Source: Candidatus Gastranaerophilales bacterium
GTDB taxonomy: Bacteria; Cyanobacteriota; Vampirovibrionia; Gastranaerophilales; Gastranaerophilaceae
Assembly (NCBI GenBank): GCA_944324305.1
Contig: CALUVV010000005.1
Location: 124,001-188,000, forward strand
Reading direction: 5' to 3'
DNA: 64,000 nucleotides
The notes below the pieces were generated by a model. That model did not search any database, was not told the DNA's origin, and was given only the letters and a program-made list of their open reading frames with translations. This document shows positions 15,161 to 24,183 of this stretch, piece after piece. The translations under genes were made by a program, and so were the position numbers. Positions within the stretch are counted from its first letter, which is position 1; each line of letters starts with the position of its first letter.

Positions 15161-16252
15161 TTAATTATCAGAACATTTATTGTTATTTCGATAGCCTATA
15201 CCTGCCCTGTAACCCGATATAAAATACATAAAGGGAAGTGCAGGTTCAATCCACTTAAATCCCGATAAAATTCCCGCAGTTGCAATGTCATCCGCGTGGA
15301 GAGCAATATCTAAAGCTTCGGGTTTACGTTCGCTGTAAATCCCTTTACCTGATTTTTTCTCCCCGAATAAAGGATTAATACATTTTTTGCTGACGTAATT
15401 TGCAATATAACTTCCGCCGATAATGCCTGTTGCAGTTATTCCTGTCAGTATAACGGCTAATTTCTTCATCGGGGTAAGAGGTTTAATTTTCTTTGCTTTC
15501 TCTAATCTTTCCGAAAGAAAAAGGGCGGTACCCGCACCTACATTACATAGGAAGATATTTGCAAGATACTGGTACAAGCCCTCTTTGACCTTGTTAGCGG
15601 TCCTTTGTTTAAACTCCGCACCTTCTTTTCCTGTTGGTGCTTTGTCCCCTTTTCTATTGTTTGTATGTGTAGCTTTATCAGCAATTATGCCGCCTGCCAC
15701 TCCTCCCGCGACAGGTATTAACCCTAAAAGAGATAGCCGTTTAATTTCAGAAAAAATCTCCTTTGAATTTAAATTTTTCTTTTCAGGCAGGATTACGCTG
15801 AAAAGTTCTTGCTTCGCAGGAGATATAGGAAGTTTGTTTGTTAATAATTCGATTTGTTTTGGTGAAAGTTCTTTTAATTTAACGGTTTCCAGAGCGTTAA
15901 GAATTTCTTTGTCATTAATCTTAGTTTTTTTGAGAAATTTATCAACAGCTTCGGTCTGTACTTTTTGTAATTCGGTGAAATGAACACGTTCCATTAATCC
16001 GTTAAATATTTTTTTGCCGCCTATTTTCAAACCTCTTGTACCGAGTAAAGACGCCCCGATTGTGCTTGAAATTACAACAGCATTTTGAATAAATTTTTCT
16101 TTTGCATGTTTTCTGTCTTTTTTAGAATGTTTTAAGGAATCAACAAGTCCGTACGTTCCGCCTGCACCGATTAAAAGCGCGGGCATTTTCTGATCAAGTT
16201 TGTTCAGTATCATTGGCTGGTCAACGTATTTACAGATAGTTGAGATTTTCAT
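15161..16252 (-). CDS. Membrane protein, unknown
   Basis: 363 residues with several hydrophobic, Gly/Ala-rich segments: PALLIGAGGTYGLVD, VVISSTIGASLLG, GLIPVAGGVAGGIIADKA, YLANIFLCNVGAGTALFLS and LAVILTGITATGIIGGSYIA. Lys-rich stretches separate them. Ribosome-binding site AAGG before the ATG. No family was recognised; the architecture resembles Gly-rich multi-helix membrane proteins of this lineage. Confidence 0.65.
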   Translation of the reverse strand: MKISTICKYVDQPMILNKLDQKMPALLIGAGGTYGLVDSLKHSKKDRKHAKEKFIQNAVVISSTIGASLLGTRGLKIGGKKIFNGLMERVHFTELQKVQTEAVDKFLKKTKINDKEILNALETVKLKELSPKQIELLTNKLPISPAKQELFSVILPEKKNLNSKEIFSEIKRLSLLGLIPVAGGVAGGIIADKATHTNNRKGDKAPTGKEGAEFKQRTANKVKEGLYQYLANIFLCNVGAGTALFLSERLEKAKKIKPLTPMKKLAVILTGITATGIIGGSYIANYVSKKCINPLFGEKKSGKGIYSERKPEALDIALHADDIATAGILSGFKWIEPALPFMYFISGYRAGIGYRNNNKCSDN

Positions 16253-16328
16253 GCGTTTCCTTATTTGTTAGTTTAACCTAACTTTATACTAAAGAATTTT
16301 TTTTGTCAAGGGGTAATTTTATATTTTG

Positions 16329-16523
16329 TTAAAATTTTAAACAGAGAACATCTAACTTATCACGAATTTTTAAAGATTGGTTTAATATTGAACGGTTTAA
16401 AGACATCAAATGTGCATTGCTCTTGCCTTCGCTGATACAGTAATTGTAGGCATCCGAAAATGTCTGTATCAGTATACAAAGCTTGTTTGTATCACAGAGC
16501 AGATTATGCAAATCTTTATTCAT
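16329..16523 (-). CDS. Small hypothetical protein
   Basis: 64 residues from the ATG at 16521-16523, chosen because AAGGAG lies seven bases upstream; a longer frame would start ten codons earlier without a ribosome-binding site. The product is helical with Cys and Leu residues (MNKDLHNLLCDTNKLCILIQ). No family recognised. It is divergent from an XRE regulator. Confidence 0.55.
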   Translation of the reverse strand: MNKDLHNLLCDTNKLCILIQTFSDAYNYCISEGKSNAHLMSLNRSILNQSLKIRDKLDVLCLKF

Positions 16524-16595
16524 ATTTTTCTCCTTTATTCTTACTTTATTCAATATTTTGTTTAGTTTATTGGACTATAAAGTTAAAATACTACG

Positions 16596-16634
16596 TGGAC
16601 AACTTTCTGTCAATAGTCTAATATTATAGACATA
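16596..16634 (+). promoter_or_regulatory. Leaderless promoter with inverted repeat for XRE gene
   Basis: TGGACA (16596-16601), 17-bp spacer, TAATAT (16619-16624); the ATG is ten bases further on. GTCTA-ATATTA-TAGAC (16616-16631) overlaps the -10 and start and could be the operator of the encoded regulator. No Shine-Dalgarno. Confidence 0.55.
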
Positions 16635-16859
16635 ATGAAGAAAGTAATAAACAATTTCACTAAAAAAGTCGGTCATAAAATTAAAGTTGAAAGAACTAAA
16701 AAAGACTTAACACAGGAAGAGTTAGCTTATGCGGCAAACATAAGCCGTTCGTCAATGGGGCTGATTGAGAGGGGCGAAAGCTCGCCTACCGTAGAAACAG
16801 TTAAACTCATTGCGGATGCTCTGGAAATAGATGTATATAAACTGTTTATCTTTGATTAG
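16635..16859 (+). CDS. XRE-family regulator (minimal HTH)
   Basis: 74 residues, essentially one helix-turn-helix: GHKIKVERTKKDLTQEELAY, ANISRSSMGLIERGESSPT and LIADALEIDVYKLFIFD. It resembles the small Cro/C-protein class. It probably binds the inverted repeat at its own start (inference). Its end overlaps by four bases the convergent DtxR-family gene. Confidence 0.8.
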   Translation: MKKVINNFTKKVGHKIKVERTKKDLTQEELAYAANISRSSMGLIERGESSPTVETVKLIADALEIDVYKLFIFD

Positions 16860-17263
16860 TATAATTCTTTAATCTTATCTTTTAAATCGGATTTTACATA
16901 TTCGGTAAGTTTTACCATATTTTCAAAAAGTTTATCCGACACAATGTGTTCCATTTTGCAGGCTGTTTCAAGGGCTTCTTCGCGCTCAATCCCGAGAACT
17001 TCCATGAAAAATTCCGACAAATTTTCATGTTTTGTCAAAATATCTTTTGCAATTTTTTCGCCTTCGATTGTGAGCGTAATAGGCGCATAGGGTGCATAGT
17101 TAATAAGTTTCTTTTCGGACAGGATATTCAGCGCACCCGTAACGGAAGCTTTTTTAACCTTTAATGTTTCGGCAATGGCGGTAACTTTTGCCTGACCGTT
17201 TTTTAATACCTGATTATAGATTTCTTCAATATAATCTTCCAAGCTTACAGAAAGTTTTTCCAT
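16856..17263 (-). CDS. DtxR/MntR-family metal-dependent regulator
   Basis: 135 residues. The N-terminal winged helix is clear (SLEDYIEEIYNQVLKNGQAK, VKKASVTGALNILSEKKLI, LTIEGEKIAKDIL). The dimerisation/metal domain has HENLSEFFMEVLG, a Cys/Met/Glu site ACKMEHIVSD, and no SH3 domain, as in MntR. With Fe2+ or Mn2+ bound, such proteins repress metal uptake genes or activate efflux or storage. Ferritin lies 2.3 kb away, but no binding site could be assigned. It begins one base after the upstream HAD gene stops, so the two form an operon. Confidence 0.85.
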   Translation of the reverse strand: MEKLSVSLEDYIEEIYNQVLKNGQAKVTAIAETLKVKKASVTGALNILSEKKLINYAPYAPITLTIEGEKIAKDILTKHENLSEFFMEVLGIEREEALETACKMEHIVSDKLFENMVKLTEYVKSDLKDKIKELY

Positions 17264-17902
17264 TTACATACTCCTGATTAAGTTGATTATATCACAAGGA
17301 TTATCAATAATAAAGTCTGCGCCTTTAAGGTCGTCTTTATCACGAAATCCCCATGTCACACCGATGCACGGAAGCCCCGAATTTTTCGCGGTCTGAACAT
17401 CAACTTCGGAATCCCCGATGTACACAGTAGAATTTTTATCGGCGTCAAGTTCTTTCATAACTTTAAAAACCCCGTCCGGAGCAGGTTTTTTAGGCACATC
17501 ATCGGCCTGACCGACGGCAATATCGACCAGATTTCCGAAATATTTTTTACACAATTCTTTAACGGCAGAATCGAATTTATTAGACACCACGCCGATTTTA
17601 ACCCCGTCATTGTGCAAATCTTTCAGTATCTTTAAGATACCATTATAGGGAACAGTATTATTACACATATTTTCAGAATAATTTTTTTTAAAAACGCAAA
17701 GACATTCGTCTATATTCTCACAGCCCTCTGGCACCGCACGTTCAATAAGTTTTCGAACCCCGTTACCCACAAAACATCTTACTTCCTCAAGAGAACGTTT
17801 AGGATAGCCAAATTCGGAAAGAGCAAAATTTGCAGCATCTTTCAAATCCTCTAAGGTATTTAATAAAGTTCCGTCCAAATCAAAAATAACCGTTTTTATC
17901 AT
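17264..17902 (-). CDS. gph: HAD-superfamily phosphatase, phosphoglycolate phosphatase-like
   Basis: 212 residues from the ATG at 17902; a TTG two codons earlier is unlikely. HAD motifs: VIFDLDGTLLNT (motif I nucleophile Asp), VVSNK (motif II), K in KKPAPDG (motif III) and YIGDSEVDVQTAKNSG (motif IV). The cap and the GVTWGF motif fit Gph/PGMB-like phosphatases. It hydrolyses 2-phosphoglycolate or a related small phosphate ester. It is followed immediately by the metal regulator gene. Confidence 0.85.
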   Translation of the reverse strand: MIKTVIFDLDGTLLNTLEDLKDAANFALSEFGYPKRSLEEVRCFVGNGVRKLIERAVPEGCENIDECLCVFKKNYSENMCNNTVPYNGILKILKDLHNDGVKIGVVSNKFDSAVKELCKKYFGNLVDIAVGQADDVPKKPAPDGVFKVMKELDADKNSTVYIGDSEVDVQTAKNSGLPCIGVTWGFRDKDDLKGADFIIDNPCDIINLIRSM

Positions 17903-17931
17903 AAACAAATTTTATCACAGAAAATAAATTG

Positions 17932-17960
17932 TTGACCTTTTATGTGAGTAATGATATATT
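17932..17960 (+). promoter_or_regulatory. Leaderless promoter for the exported protein/lipoprotein operon
   Basis: TTGACC (17932-17937), exact 17-bp spacer, TATATT (17955-17960), six bases, ATG 17967. No Shine-Dalgarno. Confidence 0.7.
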
Positions 17961-17966
17961 TAACCT

Positions 17967-18590
17967 ATGGTGATGAAAAAGATTATTACGGCAGTTTTAC
18001 TGTCAAATTTATTATTAAACAGTGCTTTTGCGGCTGATGTAATGCCGAATGTTAAAACGGAAATGATTGAACTCACTAAAAAAGAGTACAAAAACAAAAC
18101 CGTTCTAAAGCATTACACTCCGTATACTTTGAAGTTAAAGAACAAAAACAGCAAACCTGTTTTGCTTTCCGCAAATACTGAAGTTGATATTATAACTCTT
18201 GACGGAAAAGTTATAAAATCGGACAGCAGACGCACACAGTACCGGAATTCAAGAAAACGTGATATGGGAAGATATTACGGTCTTGGAATTCCCGGGGCAA
18301 TAATCGCAGGCGGCGTAACAGGAATTACACTATTCATAGGCGCCCCGATAGGTGCAGCGATTTATGTGGGAATGATGGCTCCGACAGACAAGGCAGTCAG
18401 AGGAAACGTTAAAATCAGTCAGGATTTATACGCAAAATACGACATGCCCGTAAGAATTGAACCTGATACGGATTACGAAATAAGATTGCTTTTGCCTAAA
18501 GATGTAAGAGTTAAAGAATTAAAAATTACGAATACATCTTTTGATATGAAAAACATGTACGATATAAGAATACCTGTTGAGGAACTATGA
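17967..18590 (+). CDS. Exported membrane-anchored protein, unknown
   Basis: 207 residues. A signal peptide (MKKIITAVLLSNLLLNSAFA) follows two extra residues (MV). A beta-rich N-terminal domain contains a Lys/Arg-rich loop, then a Gly-rich hydrophobic hairpin at about 110-140 (GLGIPGAIIAGGVTGITLFI), then a beta C-terminus. It could sit in the periplasm or outer membrane. The next gene, a lipoprotein, starts inside its end (ATGA overlap), so the pair probably works together. No family recognised. Confidence 0.7.
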   Translation: MVMKKIITAVLLSNLLLNSAFAADVMPNVKTEMIELTKKEYKNKTVLKHYTPYTLKLKNKNSKPVLLSANTEVDIITLDGKVIKSDSRRTQYRNSRKRDMGRYYGLGIPGAIIAGGVTGITLFIGAPIGAAIYVGMMAPTDKAVRGNVKISQDLYAKYDMPVRIEPDTDYEIRLLLPKDVRVKELKITNTSFDMKNMYDIRIPVEEL

Positions 18591-19039
18591 AAAAAGCTTT
18601 AAAATTATTATTTGTCTTAAGTCTTATGGTATCAGCCACAGGCTGCAACCAGTATATAAGAACTCAAAATACATCAGACGGTCATATCTATTACGGTGCG
18701 TATAACCGCCGTGATATGATACATGCAGATGTAAAGCTTTTTCAAAAAGGTACAAAAAAAGAGTGTGACGGAGTTGTATTTTTAAATGCGCCTTCAAGAA
18801 GCATTACTCTTAAAAATGACAGAGTAAGCGCAAAAATGAAGCTCGGATGTAATGACGGTAGCTTAATGGATATTGACTGGCAGTTAAGAAAAAATTCCTT
18901 TAAAGACGGTTTCGGAGAAGGAAAAGACCAGCTTAACAATGTTTATAAATTCACTACTATGCCTAAAAGCGAATTTAATATTCTTAATGAAGGGCACAAA
19001 ATCGAATTTGCAAAAGAAGATTCTCTGCTTAAATATTAA
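18587..19039 (+). CDS. Small lipoprotein, unknown
   Basis: 150 residues with a type II signal peptide; the lipobox is SATGC with Cys20 as the lipidated residue. The mature part is beta-rich and small. It is co-translated with the upstream exported protein through an ATGA overlap. Its 3' end overlaps the convergent acyltransferase gene by 11 bases. Confidence 0.7.
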   Translation: MKKALKLLFVLSLMVSATGCNQYIRTQNTSDGHIYYGAYNRRDMIHADVKLFQKGTKKECDGVVFLNAPSRSITLKNDRVSAKMKLGCNDGSLMDIDWQLRKNSFKDGFGEGKDQLNNVYKFTTMPKSEFNILNEGHKIEFAKEDSLLKY

Positions 19040-19931
19040 AAAAGTCATAAAAATGATAGAATTGCAAAGGATATTTTTTTGTTAAGTCTTCAAGAAATTC
19101 TACATATTGTTTTTCGAGCTGTTGAAGCTTTTCTTTCCGCCTGCCTTCAAATTCAAACTTTTTAAGATGAATTTTATAATTACCGCCTTTTTCCGCCGTA
19201 CAAACAATAAAATAAACAGGCGCCCCGAGAATTAAAGCAAATTTAAACGCTCCGAGCGGAAAAAAAACATTATGTCCCAAAAAATTATGCTTAAACACAG
19301 CATCTTTATTATGGGCAGAAACCCTGTCGCCCGCTATAAAAAGAATTTCACCGCTGTCAAGTTTGTCTTTCAGCTCAATTGATGTAGTTACATCGATATT
19401 TTCAACGGGATAAGCAGTAATAGGGTTATCCGATGATATTTTATTTATAAAATCTTTAAAAATCTTACACTGATTGGCTTCCAAAAACAGGTTAACTTTA
19501 ATATCATCTATGACTTCTCCCGAACGGAAAAAAGTTCTCATGGCATTAATATTGCCCAGATGCGAGCAGAGAAAATAAATCCCCCTCTTTTTGAGCAAGT
19601 CATCATAGAGAATTTTTTTTACATCTTCATCGGCGAATGAAATGTTTTTGAAACTGAATTTATCCGTAAACATTTCCATCTTGTCGACAAGCCCGTATGA
19701 ATAATTTAAAAAATGTCTGAAAGAGTGAAAAATACTTCCGTTTCCCGATGCAATATTTAAGTATTTTTGTGAACATTTTCTGATTTTCGGCGCACCGATA
19801 AAAGCAAAAAGTGTTACAAAAAACACAATAAATTTTACGGCGTTTTTGCCTGCGATATTATAAATATACCAGAGGAGCATTAACCTTTTATGCCCCGCTG
19901 CCTGTTCTTTAACCTCATACCATTTTAACAT
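19029..19931 (-). CDS. LpxL/HtrB-like acyltransferase of the aryl-polyene-type cluster
   Basis: 300 residues from ATG 19931, which overlaps the methyltransferase stop (TAATG). The lysophospholipid/lipid A acyltransferase motif FLCSHLGNINAMRTFF (HX4-type) is followed by LFIAGDRVSAHNK, the second conserved block. In aryl-polyene clusters such an acyltransferase is thought to join the polyene to its lipid or glycan anchor. It is the last gene of the minus-strand operon. Confidence 0.78.
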   Translation of the reverse strand: MLKWYEVKEQAAGHKRLMLLWYIYNIAGKNAVKFIVFFVTLFAFIGAPKIRKCSQKYLNIASGNGSIFHSFRHFLNYSYGLVDKMEMFTDKFSFKNISFADEDVKKILYDDLLKKRGIYFLCSHLGNINAMRTFFRSGEVIDDIKVNLFLEANQCKIFKDFINKISSDNPITAYPVENIDVTTSIELKDKLDSGEILFIAGDRVSAHNKDAVFKHNFLGHNVFFPLGAFKFALILGAPVYFIVCTAEKGGNYKIHLKKFEFEGRRKEKLQQLEKQYVEFLEDLTKKYPLQFYHFYDFFNI

Positions 19932-21001
19932 TATGCTAAACCCGTTTGGCTGCGTGTGCAGCATTCAAGAAGTGTATAGTCATGAACCCCGACATTTTCA
20001 TGTTTTTTACTAACCTTCAAACCTGCTTTTTCAATCATTTCAACCATGCGTTTTTCGGAATACATTTTGCTTTTGCCGTTTGCCATGCACGTAAAATAAA
20101 GCGAAATATGAACAAGAGAATAAGTCGCTCCGTCAAAAAGCTGTTTGTCGGTAAACGGTTCCAGAATAAATATTTTTGCATCTTCAGTCATAGAATTTTT
20201 TATGTTTGTAAGAATTGAAATAACCTGTTCTTCCGAAAAACAGTCCAAAAACTGGCTCATCAAAACAACACCCGAAATCTCGGGCATTTTATCCTTCAAA
20301 ACATCAACTCCATGAAATCTCAACCTGTCATTATGAAGATGTTTTTTGGCTTCTTCAATATTTTCGGGCAAATCAATCATATTTACAATGCAATTTTTAT
20401 CAAACTCAAGACAGGCGCGCTCGAATTTTCCCGTATTTCCGCCGATGTCAAAAATCTGTGAAGGTCTATTTTCAAATATAATCTTTAAAACTTCCTCAAA
20501 ACATCTGTCCGAATAAAAATGGTCAAATTCAAACCAGCTTTTTTTCATTTTATAAGGAAGAAGATGAAGCGCATTGTAAATGGTTTCATAATCCCCGATA
20601 AACTTTTTACATCCCAGCGGTTTTTCATTCTTAAATGAATTTGCAAGCTCAGATGCGCCGAGATAACACACATCTTTGACAAAGTTAAAGTTAACCTTTG
20701 TCATTTCATTGTGAAGAAAAGCTGAAGCAACAAGCGAATTTGCATATCTTTCCCCTGTTTTTATAACAAGCCCGACAGCACAGGCAGCCTCAAGCAAAGT
20801 TTCTGCAGTGTATTTTGACACATTGCAATTTTCAACAATCTGCTCAACCGTTGACGGATTTTCATCTAAAAAATCAAGGATGCCGAGCTCAAGCATTGAA
20901 GCAGCCGCCTGAAAAGTCAAAGGCGCAAACGCAATTTTCTGCGCATCAGCCAGTGCCTTAACCTGCGGTGATATGTGCCTTTTAATTCTTCTATACTTCA
21001 T
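19931..21001 (-). CDS. SAM-dependent O-methyltransferase of the aryl-polyene-type cluster
   Basis: 356 residues. An N-terminal winged-helix dimerisation domain (FQAAASMLELGILDFLDENP, VSKYTAETLLEAACAVGLV) is followed by a Rossmann domain with glycine motif IFDIGGNTGKFERACLEF and later GVVLMSQFLDCFSEEQ. This is the plant-OMT-like class 2 fold. In aryl polyenes a methyltransferase decorates the aryl head group. It overlaps the exporter gene by 11 bases. Confidence 0.82.
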   Translation of the reverse strand: MKYRRIKRHISPQVKALADAQKIAFAPLTFQAAASMLELGILDFLDENPSTVEQIVENCNVSKYTAETLLEAACAVGLVIKTGERYANSLVASAFLHNEMTKVNFNFVKDVCYLGASELANSFKNEKPLGCKKFIGDYETIYNALHLLPYKMKKSWFEFDHFYSDRCFEEVLKIIFENRPSQIFDIGGNTGKFERACLEFDKNCIVNMIDLPENIEEAKKHLHNDRLRFHGVDVLKDKMPEISGVVLMSQFLDCFSEEQVISILTNIKNSMTEDAKIFILEPFTDKQLFDGATYSLVHISLYFTCMANGKSKMYSEKRMVEMIEKAGLKVSKKHENVGVHDYTLLECCTRSQTGLA

Positions 21002-23267
21002 TTTTTTTGTCCTCTTTGACGATTATCTTGTTATTTGTCATATCTCTGTCAGTCGCTCCGCTCCCGTTCTTGCCCTCTTTGTTGATTACCTTGTTACTTG
21101 CCATATCTTTGTCAGTCGCTCCGCTCCCGTTTGCACTACTTATTAATATTAAACTAAAAATATAAGAACTCAAAAGCCCCAGAGCAAGAACTGTTCCCAG
21201 CGAGCTTATAAGCTTAAATCCCGCAAAAGCCAGAAGCGCAAATGAAAAAACGCTTGTTAAGCAGGACATTAAAACAGCGTCAGCGCACTTTCTTGCGCCG
21301 TTAAACCTGAATACCGAATAATCAAGGCCGAAACCGATTATAAGAAATATAGCAAGCAAATGAAAAAGGTTTACATGAATACCGAATATTCCGAGTACCC
21401 CGAAAACAAACGCAACAGACATAATTGACGGCAGTATGATTTTAAATCCCGACTTGTAATCATATATTTTCGCAAGCAAAAGATACAAAAGTCCGAAAAT
21501 CGGCAGCAGCAAGCTTAAGCATATTTGTCTGCATTTTCTGATTTGCGCGGAAATGTCTTTTTGAAAGTTAATAATTCTTGCATTGTTAATCCCGCCGCCG
21601 TCGTAGTCATAAACTACCATAATTGAAGTGTTTTTATCGATTAAAAAGTTCTTTTTCAAAAATTCGAAATCATCGTTTAATTTCAAAAATCCTTCATATT
21701 TTTGGTGCATTAATCTTAAACGCTGTGATGCGGGCAGAAATACCGCATATTCATTTAACTTATCCTTATACAATTGTTTTCTTAAAATCTGATTGCTTTT
21801 CTGGCGTTTGACAGATGGCATATAAAGACTTAAAGCCTGATACTCGATATTTTCTCCGGTAAGCTTATCTGCTATTGCTTCTTCTTTTTGTAATATATCT
21901 TCCAAATTTTCGCCTTTAACAACAAAAATTGAAGTTTCTCCGTTAGTTCCCGCAAGCTCGCCGAAAAGCTTTTCGGCATTCAAAAGATTTTTCGGCGGAA
22001 TATACATATTTTTTATGTTATCGTCAAAATGTGTTCTGAAAAGCCCTGTTAAAGCAATAACACATACAGTGTATATTGTTATTTTTCTGTATTTATCGGG
22101 AATATCAAAATTCTTTTGCTCACGTTTATTAAAATTAAAACTTTTACAAATAATCGGGTAAAAAAGGATAACTATTAAATATACAACAGTCAAACCTGTT
22201 ATTGTAAAAACAGAAATTTGCTTTAATAAAATAAAATTTGCAAACAATAAAACAATAAATGCGCTTACCGTAGAAATCAGGCTTACTGTTAAGCTTTTAA
22301 AAATTTCTTTTACTGTATCCGACCCTTCGTCGGAAACAAAATAATGCAGAGAATAATCAACGCATATCCCGATTAAAGTCGTTGAGAAAACGAACGTAAG
22401 AATATGTATATCTTTAAATATCAGCGATGTAACACAGTATCCCGCAAAAATTCCGAGCCCGATACTTGCTATAATCGGAAAAAGCGGTTTTAGGGACCTG
22501 AAATACCAGAATACAAGACCTATAATAAAAAGAGTTGATAATATACAAATGAGATTAATTTCAAAGATAGAATGACTGCTTGCAAAATATGAATGAACAG
22601 GCGCGCCCGTCAAATAAACTTTCACCCCGTCTTTTGAATATTCTTTCTGCAAATCAACAAGTTTTTTAACCTCATCATTTAATACAGTGGGCGCAAGCGC
22701 AATATCACTGTCGACATTAAGCATAACAAAGCTGTAAAATTTGTTGTTATATTCGTTAGGCACAAAATCCGAAACCTGTTTATTTACCGCCAAACTCATC
22801 ACAAAATCCGTCAAAAGTAAAAACGGATCTTCCTCAATTGAGCCGACAGGCGTCATAATCGGGTTGTATAAAGCTTCCAGAGCATTTTCTTCAACAATTC
22901 CGTAGCTTTTATCCTTCAAAAGCACACGCATTCTTGAAGAAAGCAGATTGTTATGATATTTTTCATACTCCGATAAAGCCGCCGAAATATTTAAATCCGA
23001 CGTATACATTTTCGTTTTATCAAGCCTGCCGTAAATCGTTCTGGCAACTTCTTCGGATTTTTCGGGATTGCCGCTTTCCACAATAACATTTATCTTTGAG
23101 GAAAATTTACTGCTCAAATCAACGAGAATATTATCCTGTTCGGATGAAAATATAGCTTTCAAAATATTTGTTTCGGTATTTGCAGGCCTGAACAGAACAA
23201 GCACCCCTAAAATTATCAGGGCAAGCACAAACAATATTCTGAAAGTATTGATTAATTTGTTCCGCAT
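20991..23267 (-). CDS. MMPL/RND-type exporter with a repeated C-terminal tail
   Basis: 758 residues. Two halves, each with a first membrane helix, a large periplasmic domain and five further helices. MMPL features include LIGICVDYSLHYFV and FLIIGFGLDYSVFRF, carrying the GxGxDYS-type proton-relay aspartates. Aryl-polyene clusters encode such an exporter to move the lipid-bound pigment to the outer membrane. Odd: the cytoplasmic C-terminus carries two 21-residue tandem repeats, each beginning NGSGATD, that are not part of the family. It overlaps the LolA-like gene by 16 bases. Confidence 0.82.
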   Translation of the reverse strand: MRNKLINTFRILFVLALIILGVLVLFRPANTETNILKAIFSSEQDNILVDLSSKFSSKINVIVESGNPEKSEEVARTIYGRLDKTKMYTSDLNISAALSEYEKYHNNLLSSRMRVLLKDKSYGIVEENALEALYNPIMTPVGSIEEDPFLLLTDFVMSLAVNKQVSDFVPNEYNNKFYSFVMLNVDSDIALAPTVLNDEVKKLVDLQKEYSKDGVKVYLTGAPVHSYFASSHSIFEINLICILSTLFIIGLVFWYFRSLKPLFPIIASIGLGIFAGYCVTSLIFKDIHILTFVFSTTLIGICVDYSLHYFVSDEGSDTVKEIFKSLTVSLISTVSAFIVLLFANFILLKQISVFTITGLTVVYLIVILFYPIICKSFNFNKREQKNFDIPDKYRKITIYTVCVIALTGLFRTHFDDNIKNMYIPPKNLLNAEKLFGELAGTNGETSIFVVKGENLEDILQKEEAIADKLTGENIEYQALSLYMPSVKRQKSNQILRKQLYKDKLNEYAVFLPASQRLRLMHQKYEGFLKLNDDFEFLKKNFLIDKNTSIMVVYDYDGGGINNARIINFQKDISAQIRKCRQICLSLLLPIFGLLYLLLAKIYDYKSGFKIILPSIMSVAFVFGVLGIFGIHVNLFHLLAIFLIIGFGLDYSVFRFNGARKCADAVLMSCLTSVFSFALLAFAGFKLISSLGTVLALGLLSSYIFSLILISSANGSGATDKDMASNKVINKEGKNGSGATDRDMTNNKIIVKEDKKNEV
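21006..21131 (-). repeat. 63-bp tandem repeat in the exporter C-terminus
   Basis: Two 63-bp units (21069-21131 and 21006-21068) each start with an identical 21-base block encoding NGSGATD. The rest of the units has diverged. The block contains the dispersed 18-mer also found at 7875-7892 in opposite orientation relative to coding. Confidence 0.8.
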
Positions 23268-23776
23268 TTAAAAGAAATATCCATAGTCCCGTTTTTAACT
23301 GTATTAATTTTTATATTATCAATATCAGATGCACCCCTGATTATAATATCATTAAGCTGTGAAGCAGGTACAGACCCCTGTTTGGGTTTCAGCCCTATTG
23401 TCCATATAGCATGTTCTCTTTTGTAATAGAGGTCAAAATTTTTATCTAAATAAGCATAATTTCCGTTTGCAACAGCTACTATTACATTATTCATCTGTTT
23501 GTTTTGAGATGAAGTATATGAAACAGTCGATTTTATAGGATACAAAGTTTCGAAAACCGCCCCTTTGCTTTTAATAAATTTAAAATTTCCGCCTGATTTC
23601 AGAACTGTATTGCCGATTGATTTTTCCTGTGTAAATTTACAGGAAACATCTTTCAACTTCGGCATTTCTTTTGCGATTGATTTGCTTGATGACGGATAAT
23701 CAAAAATATCATCGGAAGCAAAACAAAGATTAAATCCGGCCAGAACTATTAATAACGGCAATAAAAATTTATACAT
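23252..23776 (-). CDS. LolA-like outer membrane lipoprotein carrier of the aryl-polyene-type cluster
   Basis: 174 residues with signal peptide (MYKFLLPLLIVLAGFNLCFA). LolA-like core: LKDVSCKFTQEKSIGNTVL, GNFKFIKSKGAVFETLYPI, then YAYLDKNFDLYYK and strands to the end. In these clusters the protein probably carries the lipid-linked polyene across the periplasm, paired with the MMPL exporter. Confidence 0.78.
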   Translation of the reverse strand: MYKFLLPLLIVLAGFNLCFASDDIFDYPSSSKSIAKEMPKLKDVSCKFTQEKSIGNTVLKSGGNFKFIKSKGAVFETLYPIKSTVSYTSSQNKQMNNVIVAVANGNYAYLDKNFDLYYKREHAIWTIGLKPKQGSVPASQLNDIIIRGASDIDNIKINTVKNGTMDISFKCGTN

Positions 23777-24176
23777 AATTTTTCACACTTTCAACAAATC
23801 TTTTCGGTGCTGTATAAACGCTTTCGCGTGTCTTTATATCAACACAAATCTGCATACTTTTAGCTTTAAAAATCTTTTCACCTGTCTTTGCATCGAAAAT
23901 TTCATATTTAAAATTCAAAGAGGGTTCGATATCCGTAATTGCAGCCGTAATGCGAAGTTTTTGCGAAAATACCGCAGGTTTAATAAACTTCAAATCCATT
24001 GTTGCAACAGGATATGCAAACCCGTCGGCTTTCATATCGTCATAGGTGTAACCGATTTTTGAAAGCAGCTCGCATCTGGCCTGCTCAAGATATTTGATAT
24101 AATTCCCATGCCAGACAACATTCATAGGATCCAAATCATAAAATTGAACATCAATAAAAGTTTCACTACATATCAT
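23769..24176 (-). CDS. Hot-dog thioesterase (4-hydroxybenzoyl-CoA type)
   Basis: 135 residues from ATG 24176; a longer frame would overlap the upstream gene end without a ribosome-binding site. The catalytic loop FYDLDPMNVVWHGNYIKYLE is the YbgC/4HBT signature with the active-site Asp. In aryl-polyene clusters the thioesterase hydrolyses or off-loads aberrant or finished chains from the ACP. Confidence 0.85.
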   Translation of the reverse strand: MICSETFIDVQFYDLDPMNVVWHGNYIKYLEQARCELLSKIGYTYDDMKADGFAYPVATMDLKFIKPAVFSQKLRITAAITDIEPSLNFKYEIFDAKTGEKIFKAKSMQICVDIKTRESVYTAPKRFVESVKNYV

Positions 24177-24183
24177 AGCAATA

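Noticed and set aside
15045..15164. 39-codon plus-strand ORF after the GNAT gene
   Set aside because: It runs through the terminator hairpin, has an AGG too close to the ATG and shows no recognisable pattern; probably chance.
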